Positions 23,185 to 35,537 of a stretch of DNA of 64,000 nucleotides are shown here, one piece after another. Positions within the stretch are counted from its first letter, which is position 1. Every line of letters begins with the position of its first letter. This stretch comes from Kuschelorhynchus macadamiae (Eukaryota; Arthropoda; Insecta; Coleoptera; Curculionidae): the NCBI GenBank assembly GCA_030620095.1, contig JAUTXW010000870.1, positions 1 through 64,000 of the forward strand. The letters are read 5' to 3'. The notes under the pieces were generated by a model. It did not search any database. It was not told the DNA's origin and saw only the letters and a program-made list of their open reading frames with translations. The position numbers and the translations under genes were made by a program.

Positions 23185-23300
23185 GGGATGCACACACTAA
23201 AGCGTTCTCGGCAGTAATCACTGTGGCGATCCTGTGCTGTCATTTTGCCGCCACGGTGGTAGTGATCGCGTCCAAGATCGTGCTGGTGTGTGGCTGCCAT
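23185..23300. mobile_element. 116-bp hairpin, possible MITE with TAA target
   Basis: GGGATGCACACAC at 23185 faces GTGTGTGGCTGCC ending at 23297. A second inner pair is CACTGTGGCG and CGCCACGGTGG. TAA stands on both sides (23182-23184, 23301-23303), which would fit a PIF/Harbinger-type element. It lies in plain intron sequence between LINE D and the large nest. Confidence 0.45.
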
Positions 23301-23983
23301 TAAGAAGGATAAATGCTAATTTTAATACCTTTACAGTTCACCAAGCTATGCAGACATTTAACAAAAGCTATATATAATTAGTATTAAGTATGAAATGTGA
23401 TTTATTCATTAAAAAACTTACAAAATATGTTTTTATTCTAAAATATTATATTAAGCTGTTTTATAATAACACTGCCAAAACTTTTCTAGGCTAAAGAAAG
23501 TTGGTCAAAAATGCCTTTTTAACAACATTTTAAAACGCAAAGAGCCTATTGTTCTAAATGTCTTTTTTTAGCTGCAAAAACAACAAAAAGCTGCACGAAT
23601 TTCTTGGATATTGAAAATGCGTTCGAAAAAAGACCGTTCACAACAAAATTAAGTTCAAGATGGCTATTTAATTTAAGTAAAAATTGACTAAAATCGGACA
23701 AAAGATTCAAAGAACTATCATTAACAAGATTTCTCTTACCCATTTTCGCAGAAAACTAATAGAATAGTTGAAATGATTGGACATATCAAAATTTAGTTTC
23801 TGATGGAGAGACTTTGTGGTAATATGTTGTTTTTGGGCATACTTCCGATAAATGGTGTCCCGGATCTTACTTTTTAAGTAGTCTAAATGTCTCTTTTGTC
23901 TGATTTTAGTCCATTTTTTTCTTAAATTAAACATCGATATTGAACTTGCTTTCGTTGCGGAAGCTGTTCTTTCTACCACATTC

Positions 23984-24282
23984 TGAAGTTTGTGGAGCAC
24001 CAAATAAAAATAATTCCAGTAAAAAGAGCTTTTTATTCGTATCAAATATTTTCTTTACACACAACGATAATAACACTTACTATATATATTTTACGGACGA
24101 TGATAGAAAAAAAACATTAGTTACTTGACAAAGACAGACAACTCTTCTTCTTTTTAATAATTACAGGCTAGTTCTACCACATTGTTGTTTTACCTAATTA
24201 GTTGAATCAAGAATGTGGCAACACTGTACTGTAGGCTTACTCCTATAAGACATTTTGCATATCAGAATTGTTATTTACTACA
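23984..24282 (-). repeat. Copia 3' LTR
   Basis: 299 bp, reading TGAAGTTTGTGGAGC to TTATTTACTACA on the + strand. It matches the right LTR at about 98.7%, so the insertion is recent compared with most elements here. Confidence 0.95.
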
Positions 24283-24293
24283 TTCCCTCTCAA
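24283..24293 (-). promoter_or_regulatory. Copia polypurine tract
   Basis: In sense the tract reads TTGAGAGGGAA directly before the 3' LTR (TGTAGTAAATAAC). It would prime plus-strand DNA synthesis. Confidence 0.75.
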
Positions 24294-24337
24294 TTCTGCA
24301 GTTATGTAAAATGTTACAACTCGTTTAGAAATCATTT

Positions 24338-24507
24338 TTAATACTTTAAGTCTACTACATTCAATTTATCTCTCAGATAAACAAACCGAGTATGAGACAA
24401 AGATTTTGTGAACATATCAGCAACTTGTTCGTTAGTAGGAATATAATTTAAAATAATATTTCCGTTACTGATGTGATCACGAATAAAATGATGTTTCACA
24501 TCAATGT
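24338..24507 (-). pseudogene. Copia RNase H, C-terminal end
   Basis: After the P element the Copia frame resumes with HIDVKHHFIRDHISNGNII, then YIPTNEQVADMFTKSL, the usual end of Copia RNase H, and stops at 24338. It continues directly from 29705 on the far side of the P element (the MASTLETKRSK stretch), once one copy of the 8-bp target is removed. Confidence 0.9.
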
Positions 24508-25982
24508 GTTTCGATCTTAGACAAGGAAAGAGAGGGGACGGATAACGCCAGCTGCTTTACTGAAGGCCAACTGGCACCACGCATGTTTGCTCAGTGGCGT
24601 ATCACATGATTGATATTAGAAATAAATGTACATTTTTTGTGATGTAACTTATTTAGCGTTTTGGTTCACCGACGCCGCATATATGAAAAGAGGTGATAAG
24701 TAAGAGGACTTTAGACGAAAATGCAATTTATTTTCTATCAAAATGAAAACCATGTGCAAAATTAAAATCTGCTTAAACTTTTACCGAGCGCCTGTTAGCT
24801 TTAAATTTTTATAATGTAAATTATCTTGGAAAAATTAGTATTTCGCTATTCTGCTTTTTATGTATTTATGGACTTTCTTAATACTGAAATAAAACTAGGT
24901 ATATAATTTAATTACGTTATATTTTATTTTATATAGCTGAAATATTTTACAGGGTTTCTACATACTAAATACAATTACAAAAAACTTAAAACTAAAAAAA
25001 TTATATACATTATTATAAATACTAAAGCTAAACCAATACAATAAATGTTATTGTCCCTTAAACAAAATTAGCTTGGTATATTGACTTCTGATGGGATCTA
25101 CTACTTCAGATTGCCTTTTACTTATAAAATGCAAACGAATATTTAAATACTGTAAAATGATAGATTCCATCAAAAAATATAAGTGGTTTGTAGTACCTTC
25201 TGATGCATGTTCTTTTAAATAATTAAAATATTTTGATTGTATGCAGCTAAACATAATTTTGCTTTTTAAGATACTTAAAAAATTCTTCTTTTTGATATCG
25301 TGCTCATAAATTCGCAAAAAATGTTCGCTTAATTTACAAATTTCTATTACGTCTTTAGAGGGATATGTTAATCCACCTCGATTTTTTTGGAAAATTAAGG
25401 AGTTTAAATAATTTTCTTTTTCCCCAATTAAAGATTGTATGCACATTTCACATTTAATTGATGATTGTAACCTACGTGATACAAAACCCGCTATATAAAT
25501 TATAATTTCTTTTGAACATTTACTAATTACATGTAATCGTAAGCTTTAGGTGAAAAAAAACTGACCGTTATTGCAAACTTTCTTAATTCTGGAGAATATT
25601 TAGCATTTTTTTTCAATTTACGTTTTTGCAGTTCTTTGGTTATTCCAGACATGTTGGAAAGTAATAGAGAATTTTCTGAGCTTATCAAATTTTTACTAGC
25701 TAAATGTTTTATGATTTGCTTCAATGACAAAACCTTCTTTTTATACCTTCGTACTTTCTGCGACAAGATTTTTATCTTCTTTGTTTTTTGCTGACTTTTT
25801 ACCCTTTCCCTAAATAGCTGTTGACGTAGCTTTTTTTCCTAGGAGTCTCTGGATGGATATCTTCCAGGGTACTACTTGATGTAGAAGCTACTGCTGATGT
25901 GGAGGCAGTATTCTGAATATTTTGTTCATGAGATCTCTTTGTTGTCTGCAACAATTTGATTTGTTAAATTTTTAGTACTGTA

Positions 25983-28323
25983 CAGGGTGTCCCATTTTCG
26001 TAGGTTTTACGGGGTTTCCAGCTTATGAGTAGAGATAGAGAGATGCGGTTTTCGCGACACCGCGCTACTTTTCGATGAAACTAAAGAGGCCGCAAACAAA
26101 TTTGCCCTAACCATTTTAGTTTCCGTGCTACAGGGTGATTTTGAAAATTTGTCATTTTCGGACACCCCCTGTAACTCAGCTATCGTAAAATATATTTAAA
26201 ATGTTTCAACTGGTATTTATAGATTTTTTCACGTAAAATTCAGTGGCGTACTCAGATTTTTGCTGAGAGTCATAGTTTTTGACATATTGGCATAACCTAC
26301 TATTTTTTAAATGGGACACCCTATATATTATTTTTTCATCTTATTCTTCGTGTCGAGAGCTTTTCAAAAACATACCATAAGTCATATTTATTTTCATAAA
26401 TAACATGAAAAAATGCATTTTTCTTTAAACGGATTTATGGCATAGCAGATCAATCGAAATAAGAGAAGGTGGCTGTGGAGCCATGGAAAAAGTTAACAAA
26501 TATTTATTAACGAAATAACAAAGTAACAGCATCAGAAAAAATTAGGAAGTAGGTAAAAGGTAATAATTATAATTTCATTAAAACTACAAATATTGTTCAA
26601 ATTGTAGACCATTATGTGTCCTACAAGTGTGACAAACTTTAAAAATTCTTTTTAATGCATTTTCTATTGTAAATGACTGTCTTTGTAACTCTGCAAAAGC
26701 GTTTTCGGTGGCCATTCTTAGTTGTTCTAAGTTTTCGTATCGCCTTACATAAACCTTGTTTTCTAAATAACCCCACAAAAAGAAATCTAAAACTGAGAGG
26801 TCAGGGGATCGTGGTGGCCATCGAACAGGTCCGTGTGTTCCTATCCATCTTCCAGGAAAATGGTCGTTAAGCCAGTTTTGACTTATTCTGGCATTGTGGG
26901 CTGGAGCTCCGTCTTGCTGGAAATAAATCCTATTTAGTTGAGCCAAGGGAACATCATCCAAAATTCCTAATGCGTCTTCTAGGATTCGCACGTAACCAAT
27001 CGAATTCAGATTTCCTTCATATATTTGGTAAACTATTTTTCGGTTGAAAATAAAACAGGAGACATTGAATCCAAATCTGCCCTGACGCTCCCTAGGAAAA
27101 ATAACATGGTTGTTTTCTTGACTCCAAAATCGCGTGTTGTGTCTATTTAAAATCCCTGAACTAGTAAAATGTGCCTCGTCTGACCAAATAATCTTTTTTT
27201 CAAAATCGATATCTTCTGCCTTCATATTTATAAACCAATTGCAGAACTCCAATCTGCGCTCTGCATCACCAGAATGCAGATGATGCACAAGTTTGTATTT
27301 ATAGGGTTTGAATTTGTGCTTTTTCAAAATTTTGTGCACTTTGGTTTTCGGTACACCCGCCTCTTCGTCTATTTTCCTGCAAGATGTTTCAGGAGCTGTC
27401 TGAACGAGGGCTAAAACAGCTTGACCTCAGATTCTTCGTTGTCTTTATTGTAAGTTCGCGATCGAGGCTTGTTAAAAGATCCATATTGGCAAAGATTATT
27501 TTTAATTTTTTGAAAAATTCTTTTTTCTGGTTGTCTTCTCTCGGGATATCTAAGATAAAATAAAGCGAACCAATAAAGTCAAAATGCAGGAAGATAAAAA
27601 AGAACTAACCTGTTCAGATAAAGCTCTGCCGCCTGATCTGCATCTTCATTAGACAATATAAAACACGCGTTCATATCATATTTCTCAAAATATTCAAATT
27701 TTTGATTCTGAGCCATATTAAAAACAATAATTATAATAGACGTCAAGAAAAATTTAAACGCAATAATGCCAAAAATGACAGCAGTAATGGCTGCCTGATC
27801 ATATTTTTGTTGGCGTTGCCATGGCTACCACAGCCACCTTCTCTTATTTCGATTGATCTGCTATGCCATAAATCCGTTTAAAAAAAAATGCATTTTTTCA
27901 TGTTATTTATGAAAATAAATATGACTTATGGTATGTTTTTGAAAAGCTCTCGACACGAAGAATAAGATGAAAAAATAATATATAGGGTCTCCCATTTAAA
28001 AAATAGTAGGTTATGCCAATATGTCAAAAACTATGACTCTCAGCAAAAATCTGAGTACGCCACTGAATTCTACGTGAAAAAATCTATAAATACCAGTTGA
28101 AACATTTTAAATATATTTTACGATAGCTGAGTTACAGGGGGTGTCCGAAAATGACAAATTTTCAAAATCACCCTGTAGCACGGAAACTAAAATGGTTAGG
28201 GCAAATCTGTTTGCGGCCTCTTTAGTTTCATCGAAAAGTAGCACGGTGTCGCGAAAACCGCATCTCTCTATCTCTACTCATAAGCTGGAAACCCCGTAAA
28301 ACCTACGAAAATGGGACACCCTG
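25983..28323. mobile_element. Mariner-like element I inside the P element
   Basis: It begins CAGGGTGTCCCATTTTCG at 25983 and ends with the inverse at 28323, with TA at 25981-25982 and 28324-28325. Inverted repeats are about 500 bp. Each contains an inner boundary reading AAATGGGACACCCTATA or its inverse (about 26310-26330 and 27985-28000), so each arm looks like a unit with its own CAGGGTG-type ends. A nearly intact transposase is on the - strand. Length is 2341 bp. Confidence 0.95.
26584..27716 (-). pseudogene. DD41D Mariner-like transposase of element I, one frameshift
   Basis: Start ATG 27716 (MAQNQKFEYFEKYDMNACFI). A 60-bp GT-AG intron (27609-27550) splits the Arg codon in LNR|YPERRQ. 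A frameshift at about 27430 separates this from AVLALVQTAPETSCRKIDEE and all downstream sequence. The catalytic part is intact: IIWSDEAHF, YFQQDGAPAH and WPPRSPDLSVLDFFLWG, with 41 residues between the last two aspartates. It ends LQFEQYL at 26584. It is closely related to the transposase of element H, including the intron position. Confidence 0.9.
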
Positions 28324-29704
28324 TACAGTCAAATAATATGCAGTACACCAATTAGTAACATTTTTTCCAATCAAAATATATAAAATGGTAATCAAATCTC
28401 ATTAATATTTCTTTAAAAAATGTGTGTTATATAAATGTTATAGTAGTTTTTTGTGCCACTTTAACTCAACATTTGGTTTATAATAGGTTTATATCTTGAA
28501 CATCTATAAATAGTTATGATTTGTAATTAGCATACTTTATATATCACTTTAGGCATAAATAACTAGATGGTTTAGAAATTGTGGTTTAAAGGCATATATA
28601 TTGTTTTATCAATCAAATATACTCCAATTTCCATATCAGAGAGGTATTACTGTGTAACTGTTTAAACATGAACAATTATTAAATTTTGCCTATCATTAAA
28701 GAGAAATTAACTATAGTAATAGTAAATAACAATAAATATTATATTAAATACCTTATAAATTATATAATAAAGTAAAAAAAAATATAGCAATTACTTCTAC
28801 TAATCAAACAATGTTATTTGGATAGTTACAAAAACTATACTTTACCTTTTTTGGTTGCATATATTTGGGCAGTTCTGGAAATATTGTCGGTACGGCTTCA
28901 TCCAAAAGACAATTTCTTTCGCCAATGCGATAAAAGAATTTTTTTTCAAAATGCTTGGAACAAAGTCTGTGATTCTTTGTTGGAGACCAGTCTGCAAGTT
29001 TCAGATTCTGAACCCAAAGTTCTCGCCTTACCAGATTTGTAGGAAATCTTAAAAAAAAACTTATGTGAAACTTCAAAAGAATATGTTTTATTATCAAAAT
29101 AAACCAATTTTCCTATTGCAAAACTAATAGTAATTAGATAAAATAATATTAAACAAAGTTAATAATAACAATATTAACATTATGGTTCAAAAATATAGTA
29201 ATAAACAATTTTTCATAAGCGTAATTATTAAAATATATATGAACGCCACCACTGCTCAAATGACATTTACTCGAGGAGATTAACCCAATTATGAATACTT
29301 AATTAGGTAATCATGAATGAAAATAGTCATGTTTATGTCCCACACTGCGCAGTATCGTGAAATCAGTCAGCTGTTAGATCATATTAAAATATTATACCAA
29401 ATAACTACTTAGAACATGAGATAAATGGTTTTTTTATTATTTCTCACCTGTGAAACGTAACTTCAGGTTCCTTTCTGTCACTCCGACTTTTACAGTTGTA
29501 AGCACAACAAACCACCATTTTTCTAACACAAAATTTATAGTTTTTAACACACTTTCCGCTGAATAATCCACAAAAGAAACTGTGGTGACACCTCGATTGT
29601 CTGGCACCATAAAATGGCGTCCTAATGAATTTCTGCTTCAATTTGCGCCAGCGCCTTAAACGGGTGTTACGCGTCCTCTCTCTTTCCTTGTCTAAGGTTT
29701 CGAT

Positions 29705-30106
29705 CGTTTTGTTTCTAGCGTAGAAGCCATTTTTATACATGATTGATTATCTTCATATATATTAACTGGAAAAATTTCTTTTAAAAGTTGGCTTATGAAA
29801 ATGACTTCTTGCAAACGATTCGAAAGTGCAACATATTCTGATTCAGAACTTGAAAGTGATACAGTGTTTTGCTTTTTGGTTTTCCAAAATACTACCTTTT
29901 TAAATATTTTAATTATATATCCCGAAACACTTTTTCTGTGACTTGAGTCACTTGCAAAATCTGAGTCCACATATCCTTTCAAAATATTAGTTACATAATT
30001 TTTATTTGAGTATATTTCAAATATCTTAACACATTTTTAAGTTCCCTCCAATGTTCGCTTGTATAACAGTTTTGATATTTTGCAAAATATGTTATCGCAT
30101 AACATA
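29705..30106 (-). pseudogene. Copia RT end and RNase H, interrupted
   Basis: Beyond element J the frame resumes at 30106 with CYAITYFAKYQNCYTSEHW and RYLKYTQ, joining RPDI of the RT part. A frameshift follows, then YVDSDFASD, RKSVSGYI, WKTKKQNTVSLSSSESEYVA and VNIYEDNQSCIKMA, the Copia-type RNase H that removes RNA from the hybrid. The P element cuts it at 29704; the last part is at 24338-24507. Confidence 0.92.
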
Positions 30107-30560
30107 CAGTGTGTCCGAAATTGGTTATGACAGTATTGGGATCTCGGAAACCGTGATAGTTACAAAAACGTTTAAATGGAGAAAGTTTTAGACAATTATG
30201 TTTGTAATTTAACGCCGTTTTGCTCGCGATTCTATCTTTTTTAGTTTTTGAGATATTTTGAAAAAACCAAAAAACTGCATTTTCGAAAAAGTCCTATAAT
30301 TTATTTATTTATGAAAATTTTCAAAATCTGTAAGAACATTGTTAAGGCAACTTTTTACGTAGAGTGCACCTATTAAGTCAGATTTTACATACGACGTTTC
30401 GATTTTCTAGAACCATCATCAATTTTGTTTTTTCTTATGGCCGCTGTGTTCGATTTTAACAGTTTTGAAAAGAGTATTTCTTTAGCTTTTCAACGGTGTA
30501 TCACACTTTGTAATTAGGTTATTACTAAAGGTGCAAAAAGTGCGTAGAGGAAATATTTAA

Positions 30561-30900
30561 ACGTTTTTTGGAATTATCAAAGTAAAAAGTTAAAAATTAA
30601 TAGTGTTAAATAGCAATATATTGTAATTTAACATCCAGTTCTACAAAAAATCAGTAAAAACTACTTAATAACATAATTGATTCGTGCACAATGTTCACAC
30701 ATGTTCAAACTACCACCCGCATATAACACTAACATCTTTGCCCAAGTAGGCTTTGCGATTGAAATAAGACTGTTTAAACATTTTTTCGAATTATCGATAT
30801 AAATTAAAATTTAATAGTTTCAAATAGCAATATTTTTAAATTGGACATTAAATTCTGCATAAAATCAGTAAGTTCTACTCAGTAACATTAATACTATGTG
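30561..30900. repeat. Diverged direct repeats of ~120 bp in element J
   Basis: 30561-30687 and 30773-30900 share the same order of short matches: TTTTTTGGAATTATC, AATAGCAATAT, CAGTAA and an ACT...AATAACAT ending. Identity is roughly 75% by eye. They lie only in the left half of J. Confidence 0.6.
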
Positions 30901-31079
30901 CACTGCACATAATGTACCCCGAAGAACGACTGTCGACAGAACTTCTTTTCAAGCGCTGCACTGATTAGAAGCTTGCTAGGGTTAGCCAATTTTAAGAATC
31001 GCAACAGAAAGTATGCAAGTATGACAAGGAATGGATTAGGCAAATATTAGAATAGTACAATAATATAGAATTTAATGAA

Positions 31080-31165
31080 AATCTGGTTTTTTCCATAAGA
31101 AGAATTGAAACAGAACTTCACATTCTGAAGTCAACCGTTCATGGCGATTTAAAAGTACTAACCTT
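31080..31165 (+). pseudogene. Inverted copy of the transposase start in J
   Basis: The + strand reads SIRRIETELHILKSTVHGDL then KVL, matching RRSETELQIPKSTVHGVLKV in the transposase at about 32085-32030 on the other strand. So the left half of J carries a piece of the transposase DNA-binding region in inverse. Confidence 0.65.
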
Positions 31166-31172
31166 ACAAGAA

Positions 31173-32100
31173 TTAACAGAAAATCAGTATGAACCACCTA
31201 CTCAATAAAATTAATAAAAAAATGCTACATAATACTAGGATTAAAAATATTGACCGTTTTTTTATGCAGTGTCCGCATTTCCTTTCAACTGATCTGATTA
31301 CCCGTTGAATGGTATTTCTATTTATATTTTCTAGAATATTTCGGGTTCGCTGCTCAAGAACTTGCCTATTTTCTGGGGGGTCAAATTCGTATATTTCATT
31401 TTTCGCACATCCCCATAAATAAAAATCCAACGGCGTGATATCCGGGGATCTAGCTGGCCAGCGGACAGGACCACTGTTGGATATTACGTTTTCACCAAAA
31501 GTTGTTGTTAAAAAGGTTTGTACATCCCTGCTGTTATGTGCAGGACAACCGTCTTGCTGAAACCACAAGCTATTAAACTGATTATCTGGCACAGCTTCTC
31601 GAATGGCAGGAACTATTTGATTCTGTAACATGGCAAGGTATCTTGGGCCTGTCAGTGTCTGATCAAAAATAAAGGGACCAATGAGACAATTTCCTAAAAA
31701 GTAATGGAAAATATTGAATTATAAGCAATTCAATTAGACTATGTTTATCTTACCAAGCATCCCGCACCACACATTAAAACCAAATCGCTCTTGCAGCCTG
31801 CGTGGATCGCGTAGTTGCGGATTTTCAATAGCCCAATAATGGTGATTTTTTTTATTAAAAATGCCACAGTTTGTAAAATGAGTCTCATCTGACCAAATGA
31901 CTTTATTGCAAAAAGCGGGATTTTCTCGACATCTATTGATATACCAATTACAAAAAACAATTCTTTCGAAATCACCTGCTTGAAGTCCTTGCACAATTGT
32001 TGGCTTGTAAGGACCATATTTAGTTACTTTTAAGACGCCATGAACGGTAGATTTTGGAATTTGAAGTTCTGTTTCGCTTCTTCTTGTAGATGAAGTCGGT
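31173..32100 (-). pseudogene. DD41D Mariner-like transposase of element J, 5' end missing
   Basis: The readable frame begins at about 32100 (TRRSETELQIPKSTVHGVLK), so most of the DNA-binding domain is gone. It continues VIWSDETHFTNCGIFNKK to WCGMLG, then a 60-bp GT-AG intron (31753-31694), then GNCLIGPFIFDQTLTGPRYL, WFQQDGCPAHN and WPARSPDITPLDFYLWG. There are 41 residues between the last two aspartates. It ends near 31173. The catalytic part is intact, with no start codon in a sensible place. Confidence 0.85.
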
Positions 32101-32694
32101 CATTTGAACATTTGTGAACATTGTGCAATGTTATTGAGTAGTTTTTACTAATTTTTTGTAGAACTGGATGTTGAATTACATATTGCCTTTTAACACTATT
32201 AATTTTTAATTTTTTACTTTGATAATTCCAAAAAACGTTTAAATATTTTCTCTACGCACTTTTTGTACCTTTAGTAATAACCTAATTACAAAGTGTGATA
32301 CACCGTTGAAAAGTTAAAGAAAAACTCTTTTCAAAACTGTTAAAATCGAACACAGCGGCCATAAGGAAAAACAAAATTGATGATGGTTCTAGAAAATCGA
32401 AACGTCGTATGTAAAATCTTACTTAATAGGTGCACTCTACGTAAAAAGTTGCCTTAATAATGTTCTTACAGATTTTGAAAATTTTCATAAATAAATAAAT
32501 TATAGGACTTTTTCGAAAATGCAGTTTTTTGGTTTTTTCAAAATATCTCAAAAACTAAAAAAGATAGAATCGCGAGCAAAACGGCGTTAAATTACAAACA
32601 TAATTGTCTAAAACTTTCTCCATTTAAACGTTTTTGTAACTATCACGGTTTCCGAGATCCCAATACTGTCATAACCAATTTCGGACACACTGTA

Positions 32695-34717
32695 TATCTG
32701 GTCTGCTTCCTAACATAAGATACATTAAGGATCCTATCAACTGTCTGTATGGAACATTTTCTAAATTTGAATTATTAAATTTATTTTTAGTCAACTCCAA
32801 ATTTATTTTAGTTTGAACTGGTATTTTTGATGTTTTACAATCAGTCATATGGAAATCAATTAAAATTTTATCAAGTAAATCTTTCTGATGAATTTTTATA
32901 CAGTTATTTTCAAATATTGTGTTTAACCCTAAAAATTTTAATTTACTTTTATTTGTTAAATCCCGCATTTCACACTTTTTCTCAAGATTCCTTTTAATTT
33001 TACTTATTTTTAATTCAGACTTTGAAACTAAAATTAGATCATCAACATGGATTAACAAGTATGTTGATTCGTCAAAATATAGGCAAGGATCGCTTTTTGA
33101 TCTTTTAAAACCTATTTCTAAAACGTACTTGTTAAATTTTTCACACCAGCATTTAGGTGATTGCCTCAAACCATAAAGAGCTTTATTTAATCTACATACA
33201 AAATGTTTGCTTACATTCAGTCCTTGAGGTATTTTCATAAACACAGGTTGTTTTAATGTTCCATTTAAGAATGCACTTTTGACGTCCAACTGATGTACTT
33301 TCAGATCATTTTGTACACTTAGAGCTAGAAGAATTCGCATGGTGACCATACGTGCAACTGGAGCATACACTTCTTCTTCTACATCTGTCAAGTGATATCC
33401 TCTTGCTACCAAACGAGCTTTGAACACATCTTCCACAATACCATTGCACATTACTTCCTTTTTCCGAAAAATCCAATTCGAGTCAATGATTTTGTCTGAT
33501 TTCGGTACACTTTTCACTGGCACTAATTTCCAGGTCTGGTTTTCTTCTAAAGAATTAAATTCTTCTTGCATTGCTTTCTTCCATCTTGGGTCCTTTTCAA
33601 GTGCTTCTTCGTAAGTTTCTGGTACATCTTTAGACAAATTTTGCACTGATAATGCTGTCATGAGACTTTCATTCCAGCTTAGGTCATAGTCTTCCAAGTT
33701 TCTGGGTAATGTCACTTTCCTTGAACTTCTTCTTGTCTTCTGCTTAGTTCTTTCTTCTGTAGATTCATTTAAATTGCCATTTTCTATTTCATTTTCTCTT
33801 TCAACTTCATTTTCTGTCTCTTCCTTGTTGTTTTCAGACTCTTTATTTGTTTCTTCCTCTTCTTTTGACATTTCAACTATATTTTTCTGCTGCTGGTCAT
33901 TCTTTTCATGTTTTGGTCTTTCATCAAAAATTACGTTTCTTGCAACTATTACTTTTTGTTTGTTTTCATCCCATAGTCGATATCCGTTGTTTGTATATCC
34001 TACTAGAATCAATTTTTTTTGAACATGCATATAAGCATCACATCCAAAAACTTTTATTTTCTCCAGGTTTGGCTTTTCGTTTTTCCAAATTTCAGCCGGT
34101 GTTTTATCTGTAACTCTTGATGTTGTCCTATTTATTAAGTATATTGCTGTGCCCACTGCTTCTTCCCAGAATTCCTTTGGTAGATCTGCTTCAAATATCA
34201 AACATCTGGCTCTTTCCATGATAGTCCTGTTCATTCTCTCAGCGACTCCATTTTGCTGTGGTGTGTGTCTGACTGTATATTCAACCTGAATACCTTTCTG
34301 TTTACAATAGTTTTTAAACTCATGTGAGACATATTCCCCACCATTGTCAGCTCGTAGACGCTTAACTCTGGAATTGAATTTGTTTTCTACCAGGGCTATA
34401 TAGTTTTGAAACTTGTTAATAACTTCGCTTTTTCTTTCCAGAAAATAGCAAATTGTGAAATGAGAGAAATAGTCTATAAATGTTATAAAGTAACGTTTAC
34501 CATTGTGGGATGTTGGATTTATAGGATCACACATATCTGTTGATACAACTTCCAAAATCTGCCTGGGTTTCCTTTCGTCAGAGAGATATTTATAGGGTGC
34601 CTGGGTTTGCTTCCCTTTTAAACATCCCCGTCCCATTCTTCGGTGCCATAGATCATGTGCTTCCTGAGACAAATTTGCTCTTGTTGTACTCTGCACTTTA
34701 AAGTTTATGACATACAA
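32695..34717 (-). CDS. Copia integrase and reverse transcriptase, open
   Basis: A 674-codon clean frame. It starts with LWHRRMG of the pre-integrase zinc domain, where part of the usual HHCC finger is deleted in frame (CLKGKQT follows at once). The integrase core has the DDE residues in VVSTDMCDP, RLRADNGGEY and PQQNGVAERMNRTI. An acidic linker rich in Glu and Asn follows. The reverse transcriptase has YEEALEKDPRWKKAMQEE, VHQLDVKSAFLNGTL, ALYGLRQSPKCW and the active site LLIHVDDLILVS. It is cut at RPDI by element J. It would join gag-protease upstream as one polyprotein in an intact copy. Confidence 0.93.
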
Positions 34718-34804
34718 GTTTCCACAAAGATTTCCTACTGCTAGGCTTACATTTTCTTTTAAGATTTTTACTTCTTTGTTTTCAAATATTATTTTCAGTC
34801 CTCT

Positions 34805-35410
34805 TTATTCTATCTTTTTAACTGATAATAAGTTGTACATAAGGTTTTCACACACCATAACATTTTCTAGTCTTACTTTTTGACCGTCCCTTGTTTCCAG
34901 ACATAAATTTCCCTCTTTATATGATTCTACTACTTGACCTACTTTTGCTACTTGTATTTTATGATTTATTTCTCTAATATTTGTTAAATATTTTTCAAAT
35001 TTGGTACTTACTAGATGGTTAGTTGCTCCACTGTCAACTATAAACTTGATACTTGGCATTTCACTCAAACATATCACACTTTCTGTTGTCATAAATGTTA
35101 TTTCGTTTTCTTCCTCTGCCATATGACACTGTGATTTGTCCTTCTTCTGACACTCAGATCTTTTATGCCCTGTGAGGCCACAATTATAGCATTTAAAAGG
35201 AAAACTGCCCTTTTGATTATCACTTCTATTACCAGAAAAATTTCCTCTTGAGTGATTTCTACTATAATTTCCTCTGCCTCTTCCTCTGTTCTTCCATCTG
35301 CTTTTATACCCTAAGAACACCTGAGACTCACTTTCTTCTTTCTCATTTTTATTTTTATTCTGTCTTTCTTCTTCCATTAATAACTTGTTTTTCACAATGT
35401 CTAGAGTCAC
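34805..35410 (-). pseudogene. Copia gag end: CCHC zinc knuckle and protease
   Basis: The frame shows a basic Arg/Gly stretch, the zinc knuckle CYNCGLTGHKRSEC at about 35190, and the aspartic protease active site FIVDSGATNHLV at about 35045. Stops at 34802 and around 35411 separate it from integrase and from the rest of gag. In a working element it would package RNA and cut the polyprotein. Confidence 0.9.
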
Positions 35411-35537
35411 TGTTGACGTTGACTGGCAATACAGAATATCGATAGCGGTTACTACAGAGTTATAATAGAGTTATACATAACTGCCAAGAGCTGTGAAATG
35501 ACTTCCGTGTCGTCAATTTTTCCACCACTATTTTTAA

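Larger units (their letters stand above)
25045..29518 (-). pseudogene. P-element/THAP9-type transposase, catalytic core deleted
   Basis: Exon 1 (29518-29448) encodes MVVCCAYNCKSRSDRK and EVTFHR. Exon 2 (29047-28846) gives FPTNLVRRELWVQNLKLADW then HRLCSKHF and AVPTIFP. Together they form a complete C2CH THAP DNA-binding domain. Exon 3 starts at 25945; it has a Ser/Thr-rich part, a one-base loss near 25845, a coiled-coil stretch, and KYSPELRKFAITVSFFSPKA. The frame then stops at 25527 and jumps to IIIYIAGFVSRRLQSSIKCE, CIQSLIGEKENYLNSL and KLILFKGQ, the usual C-terminus. The RNase H-like catalytic core between these parts is missing. Splice sites are GT-AG; element I sits in intron 2. Confidence 0.9.
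24516..29696. mobile_element. P-type DNA transposon inserted in Copia
   Basis: The ends are CTTAGACAAGGAAAGAGAG at 24516 and its inverse ending at 29696. The 8-bp duplication GTTTCGAT stands on both sides (24508-24515, 29697-29704), as P elements make. The Copia RNase H reads through in frame when it is removed. Mariner-like element I is nested in one of its introns, so the P element itself is about 2.8 kb. It encodes a THAP-domain transposase on the - strand. Confidence 0.95.
30107..32692. mobile_element. Mariner-like element J inside Copia
   Basis: It starts CAGTGTGTCCGAAATTGG at 30107 and ends with the inverse at 32692, with TA on both sides (30105-30106, 32693-32694). The Copia RT frame reads RPDI|CYAITYF across the gap. 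The inverted repeats are about 560 bp. The left arm is followed by a fragment of the transposase start in inverted orientation and by two diverged tandem repeats. Length is 2586 bp. Confidence 0.94.

Noticed and set aside
28846..29518. A THAP-domain host gene on the - strand
   Set aside because: The THAP exons lie inside terminal inverted repeats with an exact 8-bp duplication, and the rest of the gene matches P-type transposases, so it belongs to the P element.
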